Virus record (IMG/VR): IMGVR_UViG_3300027631_003017
Location: 1-21,263 of that record
Direction: 5' to 3' (one strand)
Origin: a virus
DNA: 21,263 nucleotides
The position numbers and the translations under genes were made by a program. Shown here in pieces: positions 14,184 through 20,705 of the stretch (its first letter is position 1; each line of letters begins with the position of its first letter). The notes under the pieces were generated by a model. The model saw only the letters and a program-made list of their open reading frames with translations. It did no database searches and was not told where the DNA came from.

Positions 14184-15104
14184 ATGGAAAATATCGCAAT
14201 TATTGGTAGTGGACCAGCTGGATATACAGCTGCCATCTATTGTTCTAGGGCTAATTTAAGTCCAGTGTTATATACAGGTTTTATGCAAGGTGGTCAATTA
14301 ATGAACACCACAGAAGTAGAAAATTACCCAGGTTTTAAGGATGGGATTTTAGGGCCAGACTTGATGAATGAAATGGAACAACAAGCATTAAGGTTTGGTA
14401 CTAGAATGATTTATCAAGATGTTTCAGAATTAGAAAAACAAGGTGATAAATTTTTAGTAACATCAGATGGAATTACTGAAGAATATAAATCTGTTATTTT
14501 TTGTACTGGTGCTTCTCCTAAATGGTTATCTGTGCCTGGAGAGTCTGAATTTTTAGGCAGAGGAGTTACATCTTGTGCTACCTGTGATGGATTTTTCTAC
14601 AAAGGCAAAAATGTAGTAGTAGTGGGTGCTGGTGATACTGCTATGGAAGAAGCCTTGTATCTTAGTAAAATCTGTTCTTCTGTTCAGCTTATTAATCGTT
14701 CCTCATCCTATAAAGCATCTAAAATTATGGTGAATAAGGTTTTCAATACAGAGAATATTACTGTGTATGAAAATACTGTAATCAAGCAAATTATTGGAGA
14801 TGATAAAGTAAATGCTGTGATCCTACATAATGATGTTCTTGAAAAAGAATCATTATTATCAGTAAGTGGTGTTTTTGTAGCAATTGGAAATATACCTAAT
14901 TCATCATTAGTGAAGCATTTTAACATTGTAGAATCTGATGGATATATTTCTACTGTTAACACAAAAACTAATATTCCAGGATTATTTGCTTGCGGGGATG
15001 TTGCAGATAAACATTATAAACAAGCAATAACATCAGCAGGTTCAGGATGTATGGCAGCTTTGGAGTCTGAAAGATATTTGCTTACTCAGACTGCGACCAC
15101 ATAA
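14184..15104 (+). CDS. trxB: Thioredoxin reductase
   Basis: 306 residues, normal length for the low-molecular-weight bacterial enzyme. FAD is bound by GSGPAG (8-13) and the C-terminal ATG-like motif with GLFACGDVAD. The redox-active disulfide CATC is at 131-134, and the NAD(P)H-binding GAGDTA is at 148-153. In E. coli the 2'-phosphate of NADPH is held by HRRDGFRA; here the equivalent is NRSSSYKA (171-178), so one Arg is Ser and another Lys, which may weaken NADPH preference. It would reduce thioredoxin or a glutaredoxin-like partner for ribonucleotide reductase or redox repair. No thioredoxin gene lies in the window. It is divergent from the SOD operon and overlaps the convergent gene at 15082 by 23 bases. 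Confidence 0.95.
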   Translation: MENIAIIGSGPAGYTAAIYCSRANLSPVLYTGFMQGGQLMNTTEVENYPGFKDGILGPDLMNEMEQQALRFGTRMIYQDVSELEKQGDKFLVTSDGITEEYKSVIFCTGASPKWLSVPGESEFLGRGVTSCATCDGFFYKGKNVVVVGAGDTAMEEALYLSKICSSVQLINRSSSYKASKIMVNKVFNTENITVYENTVIKQIIGDDKVNAVILHNDVLEKESLLSVSGVFVAIGNIPNSSLVKHFNIVESDGYISTVNTKTNIPGLFACGDVADKHYKQAITSAGSGCMAALESERYLLTQTATT

Positions 15105-15621
15105 CATTACATTCATAAAGCATACAATGTTCGCATAGCTCTTCTAAAGAAGCTAAATATTCCATTACATCATCGGAATATATAAAAGATGCATCAGAGT
15201 CACCCATCATCGTTAGAATTCTCTTTTGCATCTTTTCTGAATGTAAAATTCCATCCATTGATAAATTCATCAATGTTAGTAATTTAGTAGCTAATGTAGA
15301 TGGAACGTCAATTTTCAGTTTCTTTTCGTTAACATGTAAAGCTCTGATATTTACAATTAATATAATATCGTCATCATCATACATACAATATTGCTTTTGA
15401 TAATCAGAGTTAAATTCAATATTCAGATCATAATAGTCCATTTGTTCTAAATAATGCTTTACAGGTAATGGACAATCACAAGAATTCAAAAAGTGTAATA
15501 ACTCGAATGGGATCTGAATTTGATCTCCAAGTAATTTATAAGTACACATCCACAATATATTATTATTAGGTATTGTTTCTTCTTTATTAACTTGTGGATA
15601 GAATGAAATAAATTTGAACAT
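15082..15621 (-). CDS. Unknown protein
   Basis: 179 residues, not recognised. It has no signal peptide or tag. It is rich in Asp/Glu and Cys (LNSCDCPLPVKHYLEQ, YCMYDDDDIILIVNIRALHV, ELCEHCMLYEC); the CxxC in the C-terminal helix and the CDC pair could bind metal, but spacing matches no family I know. The core looks alpha/beta with a helical C-terminus. Its last 23 bases overlap the end of trxB on the other strand. A hairpin separates it from the gene upstream, so it may have its own promoter. No Shine-Dalgarno is seen (AAAAATAATAAC before ATG). Confidence 0.7.
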   Translation of the reverse strand: MFKFISFYPQVNKEETIPNNNILWMCTYKLLGDQIQIPFELLHFLNSCDCPLPVKHYLEQMDYYDLNIEFNSDYQKQYCMYDDDDIILIVNIRALHVNEKKLKIDVPSTLATKLLTLMNLSMDGILHSEKMQKRILTMMGDSDASFIYSDDVMEYLASLEELCEHCMLYECNVMWSQSE

Positions 15622-15641
15622 GTTATTATTTTTAATAAAGT

Positions 15642-15674
15642 AAACCCCCTAGACCTTGATAGTCTAAGGGGTTT
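15642..15674 (-). terminator. Probable intrinsic terminator
   Basis: AAACCCC-C-TAGAC (15642-15654) pairs with GTCTA-A-GGGGTTT (15662-15674), 12 pairs with one mismatch, just after the stop of the minus-strand gene at 15683. The following T-run on the minus strand is interrupted (ACTTTATT), so termination may be partial. Confidence 0.65.
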
Positions 15675-15682
15675 GTAAAAGT

Positions 15683-16207
15683 TTAAGGCTTGAGAAGTTC
15701 TACAAAATTAATCAAGAACTTACGAACAGAAGCTACTGTTGCACCCTTATTAGGAATAGTCTTGAGCTCTACTACAGCTTGATTATAAACCTTAGCGAAC
15801 TTAGAATCTTCCATATCTTCTGCTACAACTTCAAGATGTTCAAGCTTCTGATCCATCATCGCAGCCATCTCAGCATCTTCATCAACATCATACATAGCGA
15901 TCTTAGCATCCATTGCCTTGAGAAGATCTTCTCTCATCATAAGCATTTCATCCTTGGATACGGATTCTGTGCGAACAACATTTACAATAATATCTAAGAT
16001 TTGCTGTTGATTTAGAGAAGCTGGTGCAGGATCAATCATAACAGGAACACGCTTAACCTGTTCCATTACGTCCTTTAGCAATAGATCAAACTTATAATCC
16101 ACTTCAGCTCTATGTGTTGAAACGAAATCCAGTACCTCTTGTCGTGTCATAACGTCAGGAGTTTCTACTACTACTTCGTCCTTCTTGAATAAATCAAATA
16201 AACCCAT
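15683..16207 (-). CDS. Unknown helical/coiled-coil protein with distinct base composition
   Basis: 174 residues. It begins MGLFDLFKKDE, a short amphipathic start seen in many small phage proteins, followed by a linker and long charged helices (AEVDYKFDLLLKDVMEQVKR, EDAEMAAMMDQKLEHLEVVA) with heptad-like spacing, and a helical end (ATVASVRKFLINFVELLKP). No family is recognised. The DNA is clearly richer in C and G at third positions (TTC, AAG, ATC preferred) than neighbouring genes, which in phages often marks a highly expressed or recently acquired gene. GAGGT eight bases before the ATG is a strong ribosome site. It follows the secretin-like genes by 25 bases. Confidence 0.78.
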   Translation of the reverse strand: MGLFDLFKKDEVVVETPDVMTRQEVLDFVSTHRAEVDYKFDLLLKDVMEQVKRVPVMIDPAPASLNQQQILDIIVNVVRTESVSKDEMLMMREDLLKAMDAKIAMYDVDEDAEMAAMMDQKLEHLEVVAEDMEDSKFAKVYNQAVVELKTIPNKGATVASVRKFLINFVELLKP

Positions 16208-16232
16208 AATTAATACCTCAGTGCATTATACC

Positions 16233-16724
16233 CTAGTTTCTACCACCACCACCAAAGTTGTTACCATTCCCTCTAGATCTACCAAATTGATTGATGAACA
16301 AAATATTACCAAAAATACTCTGTAAATCAAATGGGTCGATATGATTAAACTTAATAACTTCCCAAGCAATAGAATTATTTTTCTGAGCCATTAATAAACC
16401 AGCATCAAAATCTGGATCTGGATTAGCTTCAATTTTAATTCTTCTTGCCTTTACAATCCATACATCATTTTCTTTAATATATGTAAGAGGAACTGTAGAA
16501 GCTCTCATCACTATCTTTAAAGAATTTTCAAATGGTATATCTGTGAGAGTGCATGTTACAAAGCCAGATACAGAATTATCAATAACATAATTTTTAATAC
16601 CAGCCTGTTTAAACATCATTTCAATTGTTGATCTGATAGGTGCTTCTTTTAAATCAACAGTAATATTTTGGCTATAAGATGGAATAGCACATAAGCAAGC
16701 TAAAAGAGCTAATAGTTTTTTCAT
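16233..16724 (-). CDS. Exported protein with secretin/TonB N-terminal (STN-like) domain
   Basis: 163 residues. Residues 1-18 are a signal peptide (MKKLLALLACLCAIPSYSQ, cleavage probably around SYSQ), so the product goes to the periplasm. Residues about 20-95 look like an STN/secretin short domain: ITVDLKEAPIRSTIEMMFKQ, AGIKNYVID, a SGFVTCTLTDIPFENSLKIV strand-helix and YIKENDVWIVKARR. In secretins and TonB receptors this domain docks inner-membrane partners; here the pore-forming domain is missing. The C-terminus is a low-complexity GRSRGNGNNFGGGGRN tail. Its ATG overlaps the stop of the similar upstream gene (ATGA), and GAGGT is the ribosome site. A role in modulating host secretion, pili or the envelope is speculation. 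Confidence 0.72.
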   Translation of the reverse strand: MKKLLALLACLCAIPSYSQNITVDLKEAPIRSTIEMMFKQAGIKNYVIDNSVSGFVTCTLTDIPFENSLKIVMRASTVPLTYIKENDVWIVKARRIKIEANPDPDFDAGLLMAQKNNSIAWEVIKFNHIDPFDLQSIFGNILFINQFGRSRGNGNNFGGGGRN

Positions 16725-17065
16725 TTCTTGACCTCTACATCATATATTTTATTTTTTCCAATAGACTGAATCTTAAATACAATATTATATTTAAATGACA
16801 AATATTCCATTGTTTCTTCAACAGTAAAACCGATAAAGCTAAAGTTTTTATGATCTACTTTTTCTAAGGATGAATCAATACTTTTATTTCTAATATTAGC
16901 TTGCTTGAAAAACCCTTCTACCACTTCTTTAGCATTTTTATAATATGTTGAATTAATGCTAATTAGGATCTCTTTCTTTGGCTTAGGAATATCTTGTGAA
17001 TAAGAATATTTACTTAAGGATGCGAATAGTAAAACAGTGAATAATATAGTTTTATAGAACTTCAT
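16721..17065 (-). CDS. Exported small protein, second STN-like paralogue
   Basis: 114 residues. A signal peptide occupies about residues 1-23 (MKFYKTILFTVLLFASLSKY, then SYSQ). The remaining 90 residues have the same layout as the next gene: a strand ILISINSTYYKNA, a helix VVEGFFKQANIRN, the short I-D-S-S loop, then F.GFTVEETMEYLSFKYNIV and a strand KNKIYDVEVKK. Compare MMFKQAGIKNYVID and IPFENSLKIV in the neighbour. The pair looks like a duplicated, diverged STN-like domain. A ribosome site AAAGGAC lies within the first codons of the divergent gene, whose start is only six bases away. Function is unknown. Confidence 0.65.
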   Translation of the reverse strand: MKFYKTILFTVLLFASLSKYSYSQDIPKPKKEILISINSTYYKNAKEVVEGFFKQANIRNKSIDSSLEKVDHKNFSFIGFTVEETMEYLSFKYNIVFKIQSIGKNKIYDVEVKK

Positions 17066-17071
17066 TTTTTT

Positions 17072-17371
17072 ATGTCCTTTTTTTCTTTGTACAAATCTGA
17101 TATGGATGAACTAGAAATATCTCACGAAGAGTTATTATTATATAAGAAACAACAATTGAAAACATTTGATTCCGCAGATATCCATTCATTGATATATGAC
17201 ACAATAACTTCCACTGACCTTCTAATTGAATCTTATAATATTGCAAAAGATTTAACTCAATCAGAAGCTATGAATCTACTGACCATTATGAAGCTACGAG
17301 AATGTTTATCTGATGTTAGTGTATGGATAGAACATTCATATAATCATGAAGAGACAGACGATGAACTCTAA
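17072..17371 (+). CDS. Small unknown protein (start 17072 or 17102)
   Basis: 99 residues from ATG 17072, or 89 from the in-frame ATG at 17102. The product is helical and acidic (ISHEELLLYKKQQLKTFDSA, SEAMNLLTIMKLRECLSDVS) with no recognised domain. Neither start has a Shine-Dalgarno. A TACAAA box (17090-17095) six bases before ATG 17102 mirrors the leaderless arrangement at 9513 and 14184. Starting at 17072 would leave no upstream space, because the divergent gene starts at 17065. I therefore lean to 17102. It is the first gene of a six-gene plus-strand operon running to 18968. Confidence 0.65.
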   Translation: MSFFSLYKSDMDELEISHEELLLYKKQQLKTFDSADIHSLIYDTITSTDLLIESYNIAKDLTQSEAMNLLTIMKLRECLSDVSVWIEHSYNHEETDDEL

Positions 17372-17717
17372 AATAAACCTAGATCCTAAGATTCTTGGTG
17401 AAAAGTTAATTAATAAATTACTTGAATATTTCCCTAAGGATTTTGATTGGTCAAGATTACATGTAGATAATAAAACAACCTTATGTATTTTTAAATCTGA
17501 CGAAGGTAATATGATTGCATTAGGATGTAAATATTGCTTTGCTGGAGAAGATGGTTTAGATAGTCTTGGCGAACCGACTTTAGATGGCAAAAAACTACTA
17601 AAAACCGAAGATGTAAAAGAAGCACCACAAGATTTACCAATAGAAATAAGAAGTAATCTTTGGTTCTGCCCTTGTTGCCATAGACCAATAACAAAATTTA
17701 TGCCGAAATTTGGATAA
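17346..17717 (+). CDS. Small protein with two CxxC pairs (putative zinc-binding)
   Basis: 123 residues from 17346; an in-frame ATG at 17361 (MNSKINLDP), preceded by GAAGAG about eight bases upstream, is a more likely start and reduces the overlap with the previous gene from 26 to 11 bases. CKYC in the middle and CPCCHRP near the C-terminus give two cysteine pairs able to hold one zinc. A helix (KILGEKLINKLLEYF) leads the protein. No known family is recognised. The next gene starts two bases after the stop. Confidence 0.7.
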   Translation: MKRQTMNSKINLDPKILGEKLINKLLEYFPKDFDWSRLHVDNKTTLCIFKSDEGNMIALGCKYCFAGEDGLDSLGEPTLDGKKLLKTEDVKEAPQDLPIEIRSNLWFCPCCHRPITKFMPKFG

Positions 17718-17719
17718 TT

Positions 17720-18148
17720 ATGTCTGCTTATAAAAAAATAGAATGTGATTTTGTTGATAAAGATATTTTACTTAAAGCTTTATCATTATTAGGATTCGAA
17801 GCTTCCACACATGATGACCCTGTACACTTAACAGACTATATGGGTAAACAAAGACCTGAAAAAGCAACAATAGTCGTAGGAAGAGATCAAATCAATTCTA
17901 TGTTTACTGGAGCTTCTAACGATATAGGTTTTATCTGGAACGAAGAATCTAAAAAATATGACATGATTTGCTCAGAATATGATAAAAGATTATTAATTGA
18001 TTTTAGAGTTATTCAAGCTTATGCAAAAGAAGCTATTGAAGCTGTATTAAAAAAGAATGGTTTTAAAATCAAAGTAAATATCGCTGAAGAAGAGTTTAAA
18101 AAGAGACAAATGACTGATATGACATTGAAAGTTAGGAAAATAATCTAA
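17720..18148 (+). CDS. DUF1257 (Ycf35-like) protein
   Basis: 142 residues. The pattern matches DUF1257/Ycf35: an N-terminal ferredoxin-like strand-helix (YKKIECDFVDKDILLKALSL, then LGFE), a beta segment with KATIVVGRDQIN, the signature GASNDIGFIWNEESKKYDMI (residues 64-83), SEYD, and the C-terminal helix RVIQAYAKEAIEAVLKKNGF followed by a strand. The family is found in cyanobacteria, plastids, other bacteria and phages without a settled function, and is commonly next to DUF2997, as here. GGAT before the ATG serves as ribosome site. The next gene starts on the last base of this stop codon (TAATG). Confidence 0.85.
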   Translation: MSAYKKIECDFVDKDILLKALSLLGFEASTHDDPVHLTDYMGKQRPEKATIVVGRDQINSMFTGASNDIGFIWNEESKKYDMICSEYDKRLLIDFRVIQAYAKEAIEAVLKKNGFKIKVNIAEEEFKKRQMTDMTLKVRKII

Positions 18149-18357
18149 TGAGTAAAGAAGTAGAATTGGAAATTACTGTGGGGAAAGATGGAAAAATCTT
18201 AGTCACCCCTCACGGAACTCAAGGATCTGAATGTTTAGATCTTATGAAGTTTTTAGATAAAATAGATGGTATCAAAGTATTATCAACTACACCAAACGAA
18301 GACATGAAAGATAATACAATCAAAAATATTAATAAAGTTGAGGTAAAGCAAAAATGA
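18148..18357 (+). CDS. DUF2997-like small protein
   Basis: 69 residues. Residues 4-38 (VELEITVGKDGKILVTPHGT, then QGSECLDLMKFLDKI) follow the DUF2997 pattern: a strand with a G-T/S-x-C turn, then an amphipathic helix around a conserved Cys. The usual domain stops near here; the remaining 30 residues are a charged tail. The family co-occurs with DUF1257, whose gene overlaps it by one base, so the two products probably act together. Function is unknown. Its stop overlaps the amidase start as ATGA. Confidence 0.82.
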   Translation: MSKEVELEITVGKDGKILVTPHGTQGSECLDLMKFLDKIDGIKVLSTTPNEDMKDNTIKNINKVEVKQK

Positions 18358-18968
18358 ACAAAATTTCAGAATTTACATGGAAATTATTATCAACAGACAA
18401 ATTTGATGATGTGTCTGCCCTAGCTATCAAAACTCCAGGACCAGTAGCCAAAAAAGCTGCAGAAGATTGTATGAGAGATGATGTTCTAGATGTAAGAGAA
18501 GAAGGCAATAACAGAGGCAAATGGGTTCTTCAATATCTTAAAGCAGTATTTTTAGGTGCAGGTAATCCATGGTGTCAAGCTTTTGTTGTGTATAGATTAA
18601 TCAAAGCTGCTCATACCCTAATTATCAATATTCCTAAAGAATTTCCTAGAACTGGATCCTGTACTGTATCTGTCAAGTGGGCTCAATCAGAAGGACATTT
18701 TATTCGTAGAGCAGATATTGAATTGCGAAGAACAAGAGTACAAGTAGGTGATATCGCTTATTTCTGGTTTCCTAATCTCGGACGATGGGCGCATACCGGG
18801 ATTGTTGTAGAAGTAAATAAAGATGGATCCTTTGTTACTGTAGAAGGAAATACAGCTCCATCACCATCCTCCGAAGATGTTGTAAGAGAAGGTCAGGGAG
18901 TTTATGCGAAATCCAGAACACTAAAGAGCCTCGGAGTTCTTGGTGGATTTATGCGTCTTCCATATTAA
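18354..18968 (+). CDS. CHAP/NlpC-P60-like cell-wall amidase (putative endolysin)
   Basis: 204 residues. C74 in GNPWCQAFVVYRL, H147 in GRWAHTGIVVEV and the EGNT motif (164-167) give a Cys-His-polar catalytic triad in the order seen in CHAP and related peptidases, with the typical VQVGDIAYFWF strand before the His. It would cleave peptide or amide bonds in peptidoglycan, acting as endolysin or virion hydrolase. There is no signal peptide, no separate wall-binding domain and no holin next to it, so lysis versus entry is open. Its 3' end overlaps the convergent nitrilase gene by 20 bases, and its terminator lies inside that gene. Confidence 0.82.
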   Translation: MNKISEFTWKLLSTDKFDDVSALAIKTPGPVAKKAAEDCMRDDVLDVREEGNNRGKWVLQYLKAVFLGAGNPWCQAFVVYRLIKAAHTLIINIPKEFPRTGSCTVSVKWAQSEGHFIRRADIELRRTRVQVGDIAYFWFPNLGRWAHTGIVVEVNKDGSFVTVEGNTAPSPSSEDVVREGQGVYAKSRTLKSLGVLGGFMRLPY

Positions 18969-19779
18969 AATATAAGATTTCTTCTTTATCCTTACTAGAA
19001 GGCTTGGCTAACACCAAGCCTTTTTTATTTACTATTTCAGAAGATCCTCTAAAATACAATCCCGGAAATAACCATCCACAACAATAAGGTCTCAAAATAG
19101 GAACATTATTTTCTCTTGCTCTATCTCTATGTGGTGTTTCTTTAGATTCATCAAAAGGATACCAAGGAAATATTCTATATCCATTACTAGGAACAAGAAT
19201 TACCTCAGCCCCATTATCCACAATCTTTTTAGTATATTCTGGATCATTTATATCAAAACAAATAGCTAATCCCACTTTTGTATTATCTATTTGAACAGTC
19301 TCAGGATTATATACGCTTTTAACACCCCAAGCTTTTTCAATCCCAACAAGCTTATATTTATATCTTTGATCTATTAATCCACCATCTCTACTATAAAAAG
19401 AACAAACATTATATAGATTATTATTTTTTTTAATATAATAAGTACCGGAACATATATTAATCTCATATTTTTTAGATAAATACATAAAAACAGATTCTAT
19501 AATGTTTTTTTGCTTATCTGTAGCAACTAAAGCTTTCATCCAAGAAAGATTGATTCTACTGATAATAAATTCAAATATGTGTTCTAGTATTGGTTTGATA
19601 GATAAAGCAGCTATATCGTTGTATTTTGTCCATAAAATACATAGGTTGATATCTTCTGGAAATACTACAAGATCAGCATTATTATCTTTAGCTTTAGAAA
19701 TAATATTTTCCATATGATTAACATATTGATCAAAATATCTATATTGATTTAAATTTAATTGAACTATTGCGATCTTCAT
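18949..19779 (-). CDS. Nitrilase-superfamily (C-N hydrolase) amidohydrolase
   Basis: 276 residues, normal length. The Glu-Lys-Cys triad is visible: E42 (VVFPEDIN), K141 (QRYKYKL) and C174 (VGLAICFDINDPE), with E148 as the second structural Glu and the usual ILVPSNGYR and RDRARENNVPILRP elements. Branches of this superfamily hydrolyse omega-amides, N-carbamoylputrescine, deaminated glutathione or the amide of NAD precursors; I cannot choose between them. The leader has no Shine-Dalgarno and ends AAATAAGTATG as at 5147. It is a single gene divergent from the structural gene at 19848, and it overlaps the amidase gene tail to tail. Confidence 0.9.
   Translation of the reverse strand: MKIAIVQLNLNQYRYFDQYVNHMENIISKAKDNNADLVVFPEDINLCILWTKYNDIAALSIKPILEHIFEFIISRINLSWMKALVATDKQKNIIESVFMYLSKKYEINICSGTYYIKKNNNLYNVCSFYSRDGGLIDQRYKYKLVGIEKAWGVKSVYNPETVQIDNTKVGLAICFDINDPEYTKKIVDNGAEVILVPSNGYRIFPWYPFDESKETPHRDRARENNVPILRPYCCGWLFPGLYFRGSSEIVNKKGLVLAKPSSKDKEEILYFNMEDA
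18999..19026 (+). terminator. Terminator of the amidase operon, inside the opposing gene
   Basis: AAGGCTTGG (18999-19007) pairs with CCAAGCCTT (19014-19022) around CTAACA and is followed by a T-run to 19026. The hairpin is encoded within the C-terminal codons (about LVLAKPSS) of the minus-strand nitrilase gene. Confidence 0.85.
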
Positions 19780-19832
19780 ACTTATTTCTTCTGTAAAAGA
19801 TTATTGATATACTATGTAGAAATATTATATAT

Positions 19833-19837
19833 AGGAG
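19833..19837 (+). promoter_or_regulatory. Strong ribosome binding site for the 19848 gene
   Basis: AGGAG lies ten bases before the ATG, after an AT-only stretch. TATACT (19808-19813) upstream may be the -10. This contrasts with the leaderless-type starts elsewhere and suggests efficient translation of a virion protein. Confidence 0.7.
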
Positions 19838-19847
19838 ATTTTTTTAA

Positions 19848-20705
19848 ATGGATCCGGATGCTATTAATTTTACGATTGAAGTGCCAATTAGATTAGATGA
19901 TGCAAATGATGTTATGAATGCTTTTGCTACATCCTATGGCTATTCAGAAACGGTAGAAGTGGGACAAGGAATGACACAGCCTAACCCAATTTCTAAAGAG
20001 ATTTTTGTTTCTCAATGTGTAGAGAACTTTGTAATGAATGTTCTAAAAGCGCATATGGTTAAGAAAGAGTTTGAATTAGCCAGAAATACTGCTGAACAAT
20101 TAGCAGCGTCAAGACAATTAGACGCAGCACAATGGTTTGATGCAAGAAGAATTGAAGCTATTAGACCTAGTATTAATAGTGGTGATTTAATTATTGATGA
20201 AGATACTGCTGGAGATTTTGTAGCAGTTAGTGTAGATCCTAATAGTAAACCTCTATCTTATTCTGTTAGTGTTCAGCCTCTTCATGGATCTGTAAGTGTT
20301 TTAGATAATGTTTTCACTTACACTCCTAGCGCTAATTACTCTGGATTAGACGCATTTTCAATTGTAGCTTCTAACGATATTTGTTCTTCTGAAAATGGAA
20401 TTGTTAGTGTTGTTGTAAATGCTGTAAATGATGTTTTAACAGTAGATTCTTTTACTACTAATCTTGATAAAAATACCACAGTTGACGTTGAATTGACTGG
20501 TGTAGATTTAGATGGTGAAACTTTTGATTATGTAGTAGTAGATAGTCCTGTTCATGGTGAATTATCAGGTACAGCTCCATTACTTACATATACCCCTGAA
20601 GCTGATTTTGTAGGAGTTGATTCTTTTACCTATAAGATTACAAATACTGCTGAAGAATCTACTCTTGGTACAGTTACTATTAATGTAAATGAGGTCGTGT
20701 TATGA
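19848..20705 (+). CDS. Virion-type protein with N-terminal paralogous domain and two tandem Ig/cadherin-like repeats
   Basis: 285 residues. Residues 1-105 are homologous to the whole next gene (FTIEVPIRLDDANDVMNAF, then E.FV...V..FVMNVLK.H.VK, ending A..WFDARR). Two bacterial Ig/cadherin-like repeats of the 'tandem-95' type follow, each with P.HG.....L.TYTP...F.G.D.F.....N; see HGSVSVLDNVFTYTPSANYS and HGELSGTAPLLTYTPEADFV. Such repeats are common in adhesive and virion-surface proteins. It is probably a decoration or fibre-attachment protein whose N-terminal domain docks to the virion. The stop overlaps the next start (ATGA). Confidence 0.82.
   Translation: MDPDAINFTIEVPIRLDDANDVMNAFATSYGYSETVEVGQGMTQPNPISKEIFVSQCVENFVMNVLKAHMVKKEFELARNTAEQLAASRQLDAAQWFDARRIEAIRPSINSGDLIIDEDTAGDFVAVSVDPNSKPLSYSVSVQPLHGSVSVLDNVFTYTPSANYSGLDAFSIVASNDICSSENGIVSVVVNAVNDVLTVDSFTTNLDKNTTVDVELTGVDLDGETFDYVVVDSPVHGELSGTAPLLTYTPEADFVGVDSFTYKITNTAEESTLGTVTINVNEVVL

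Noticed and set aside
16225-16230. TATAAT on the minus strand before the gene at 16207
   Set aside because: The predicted start would fall inside the gene's own Shine-Dalgarno, and the gene is better explained as cotranscribed with the upstream pair.
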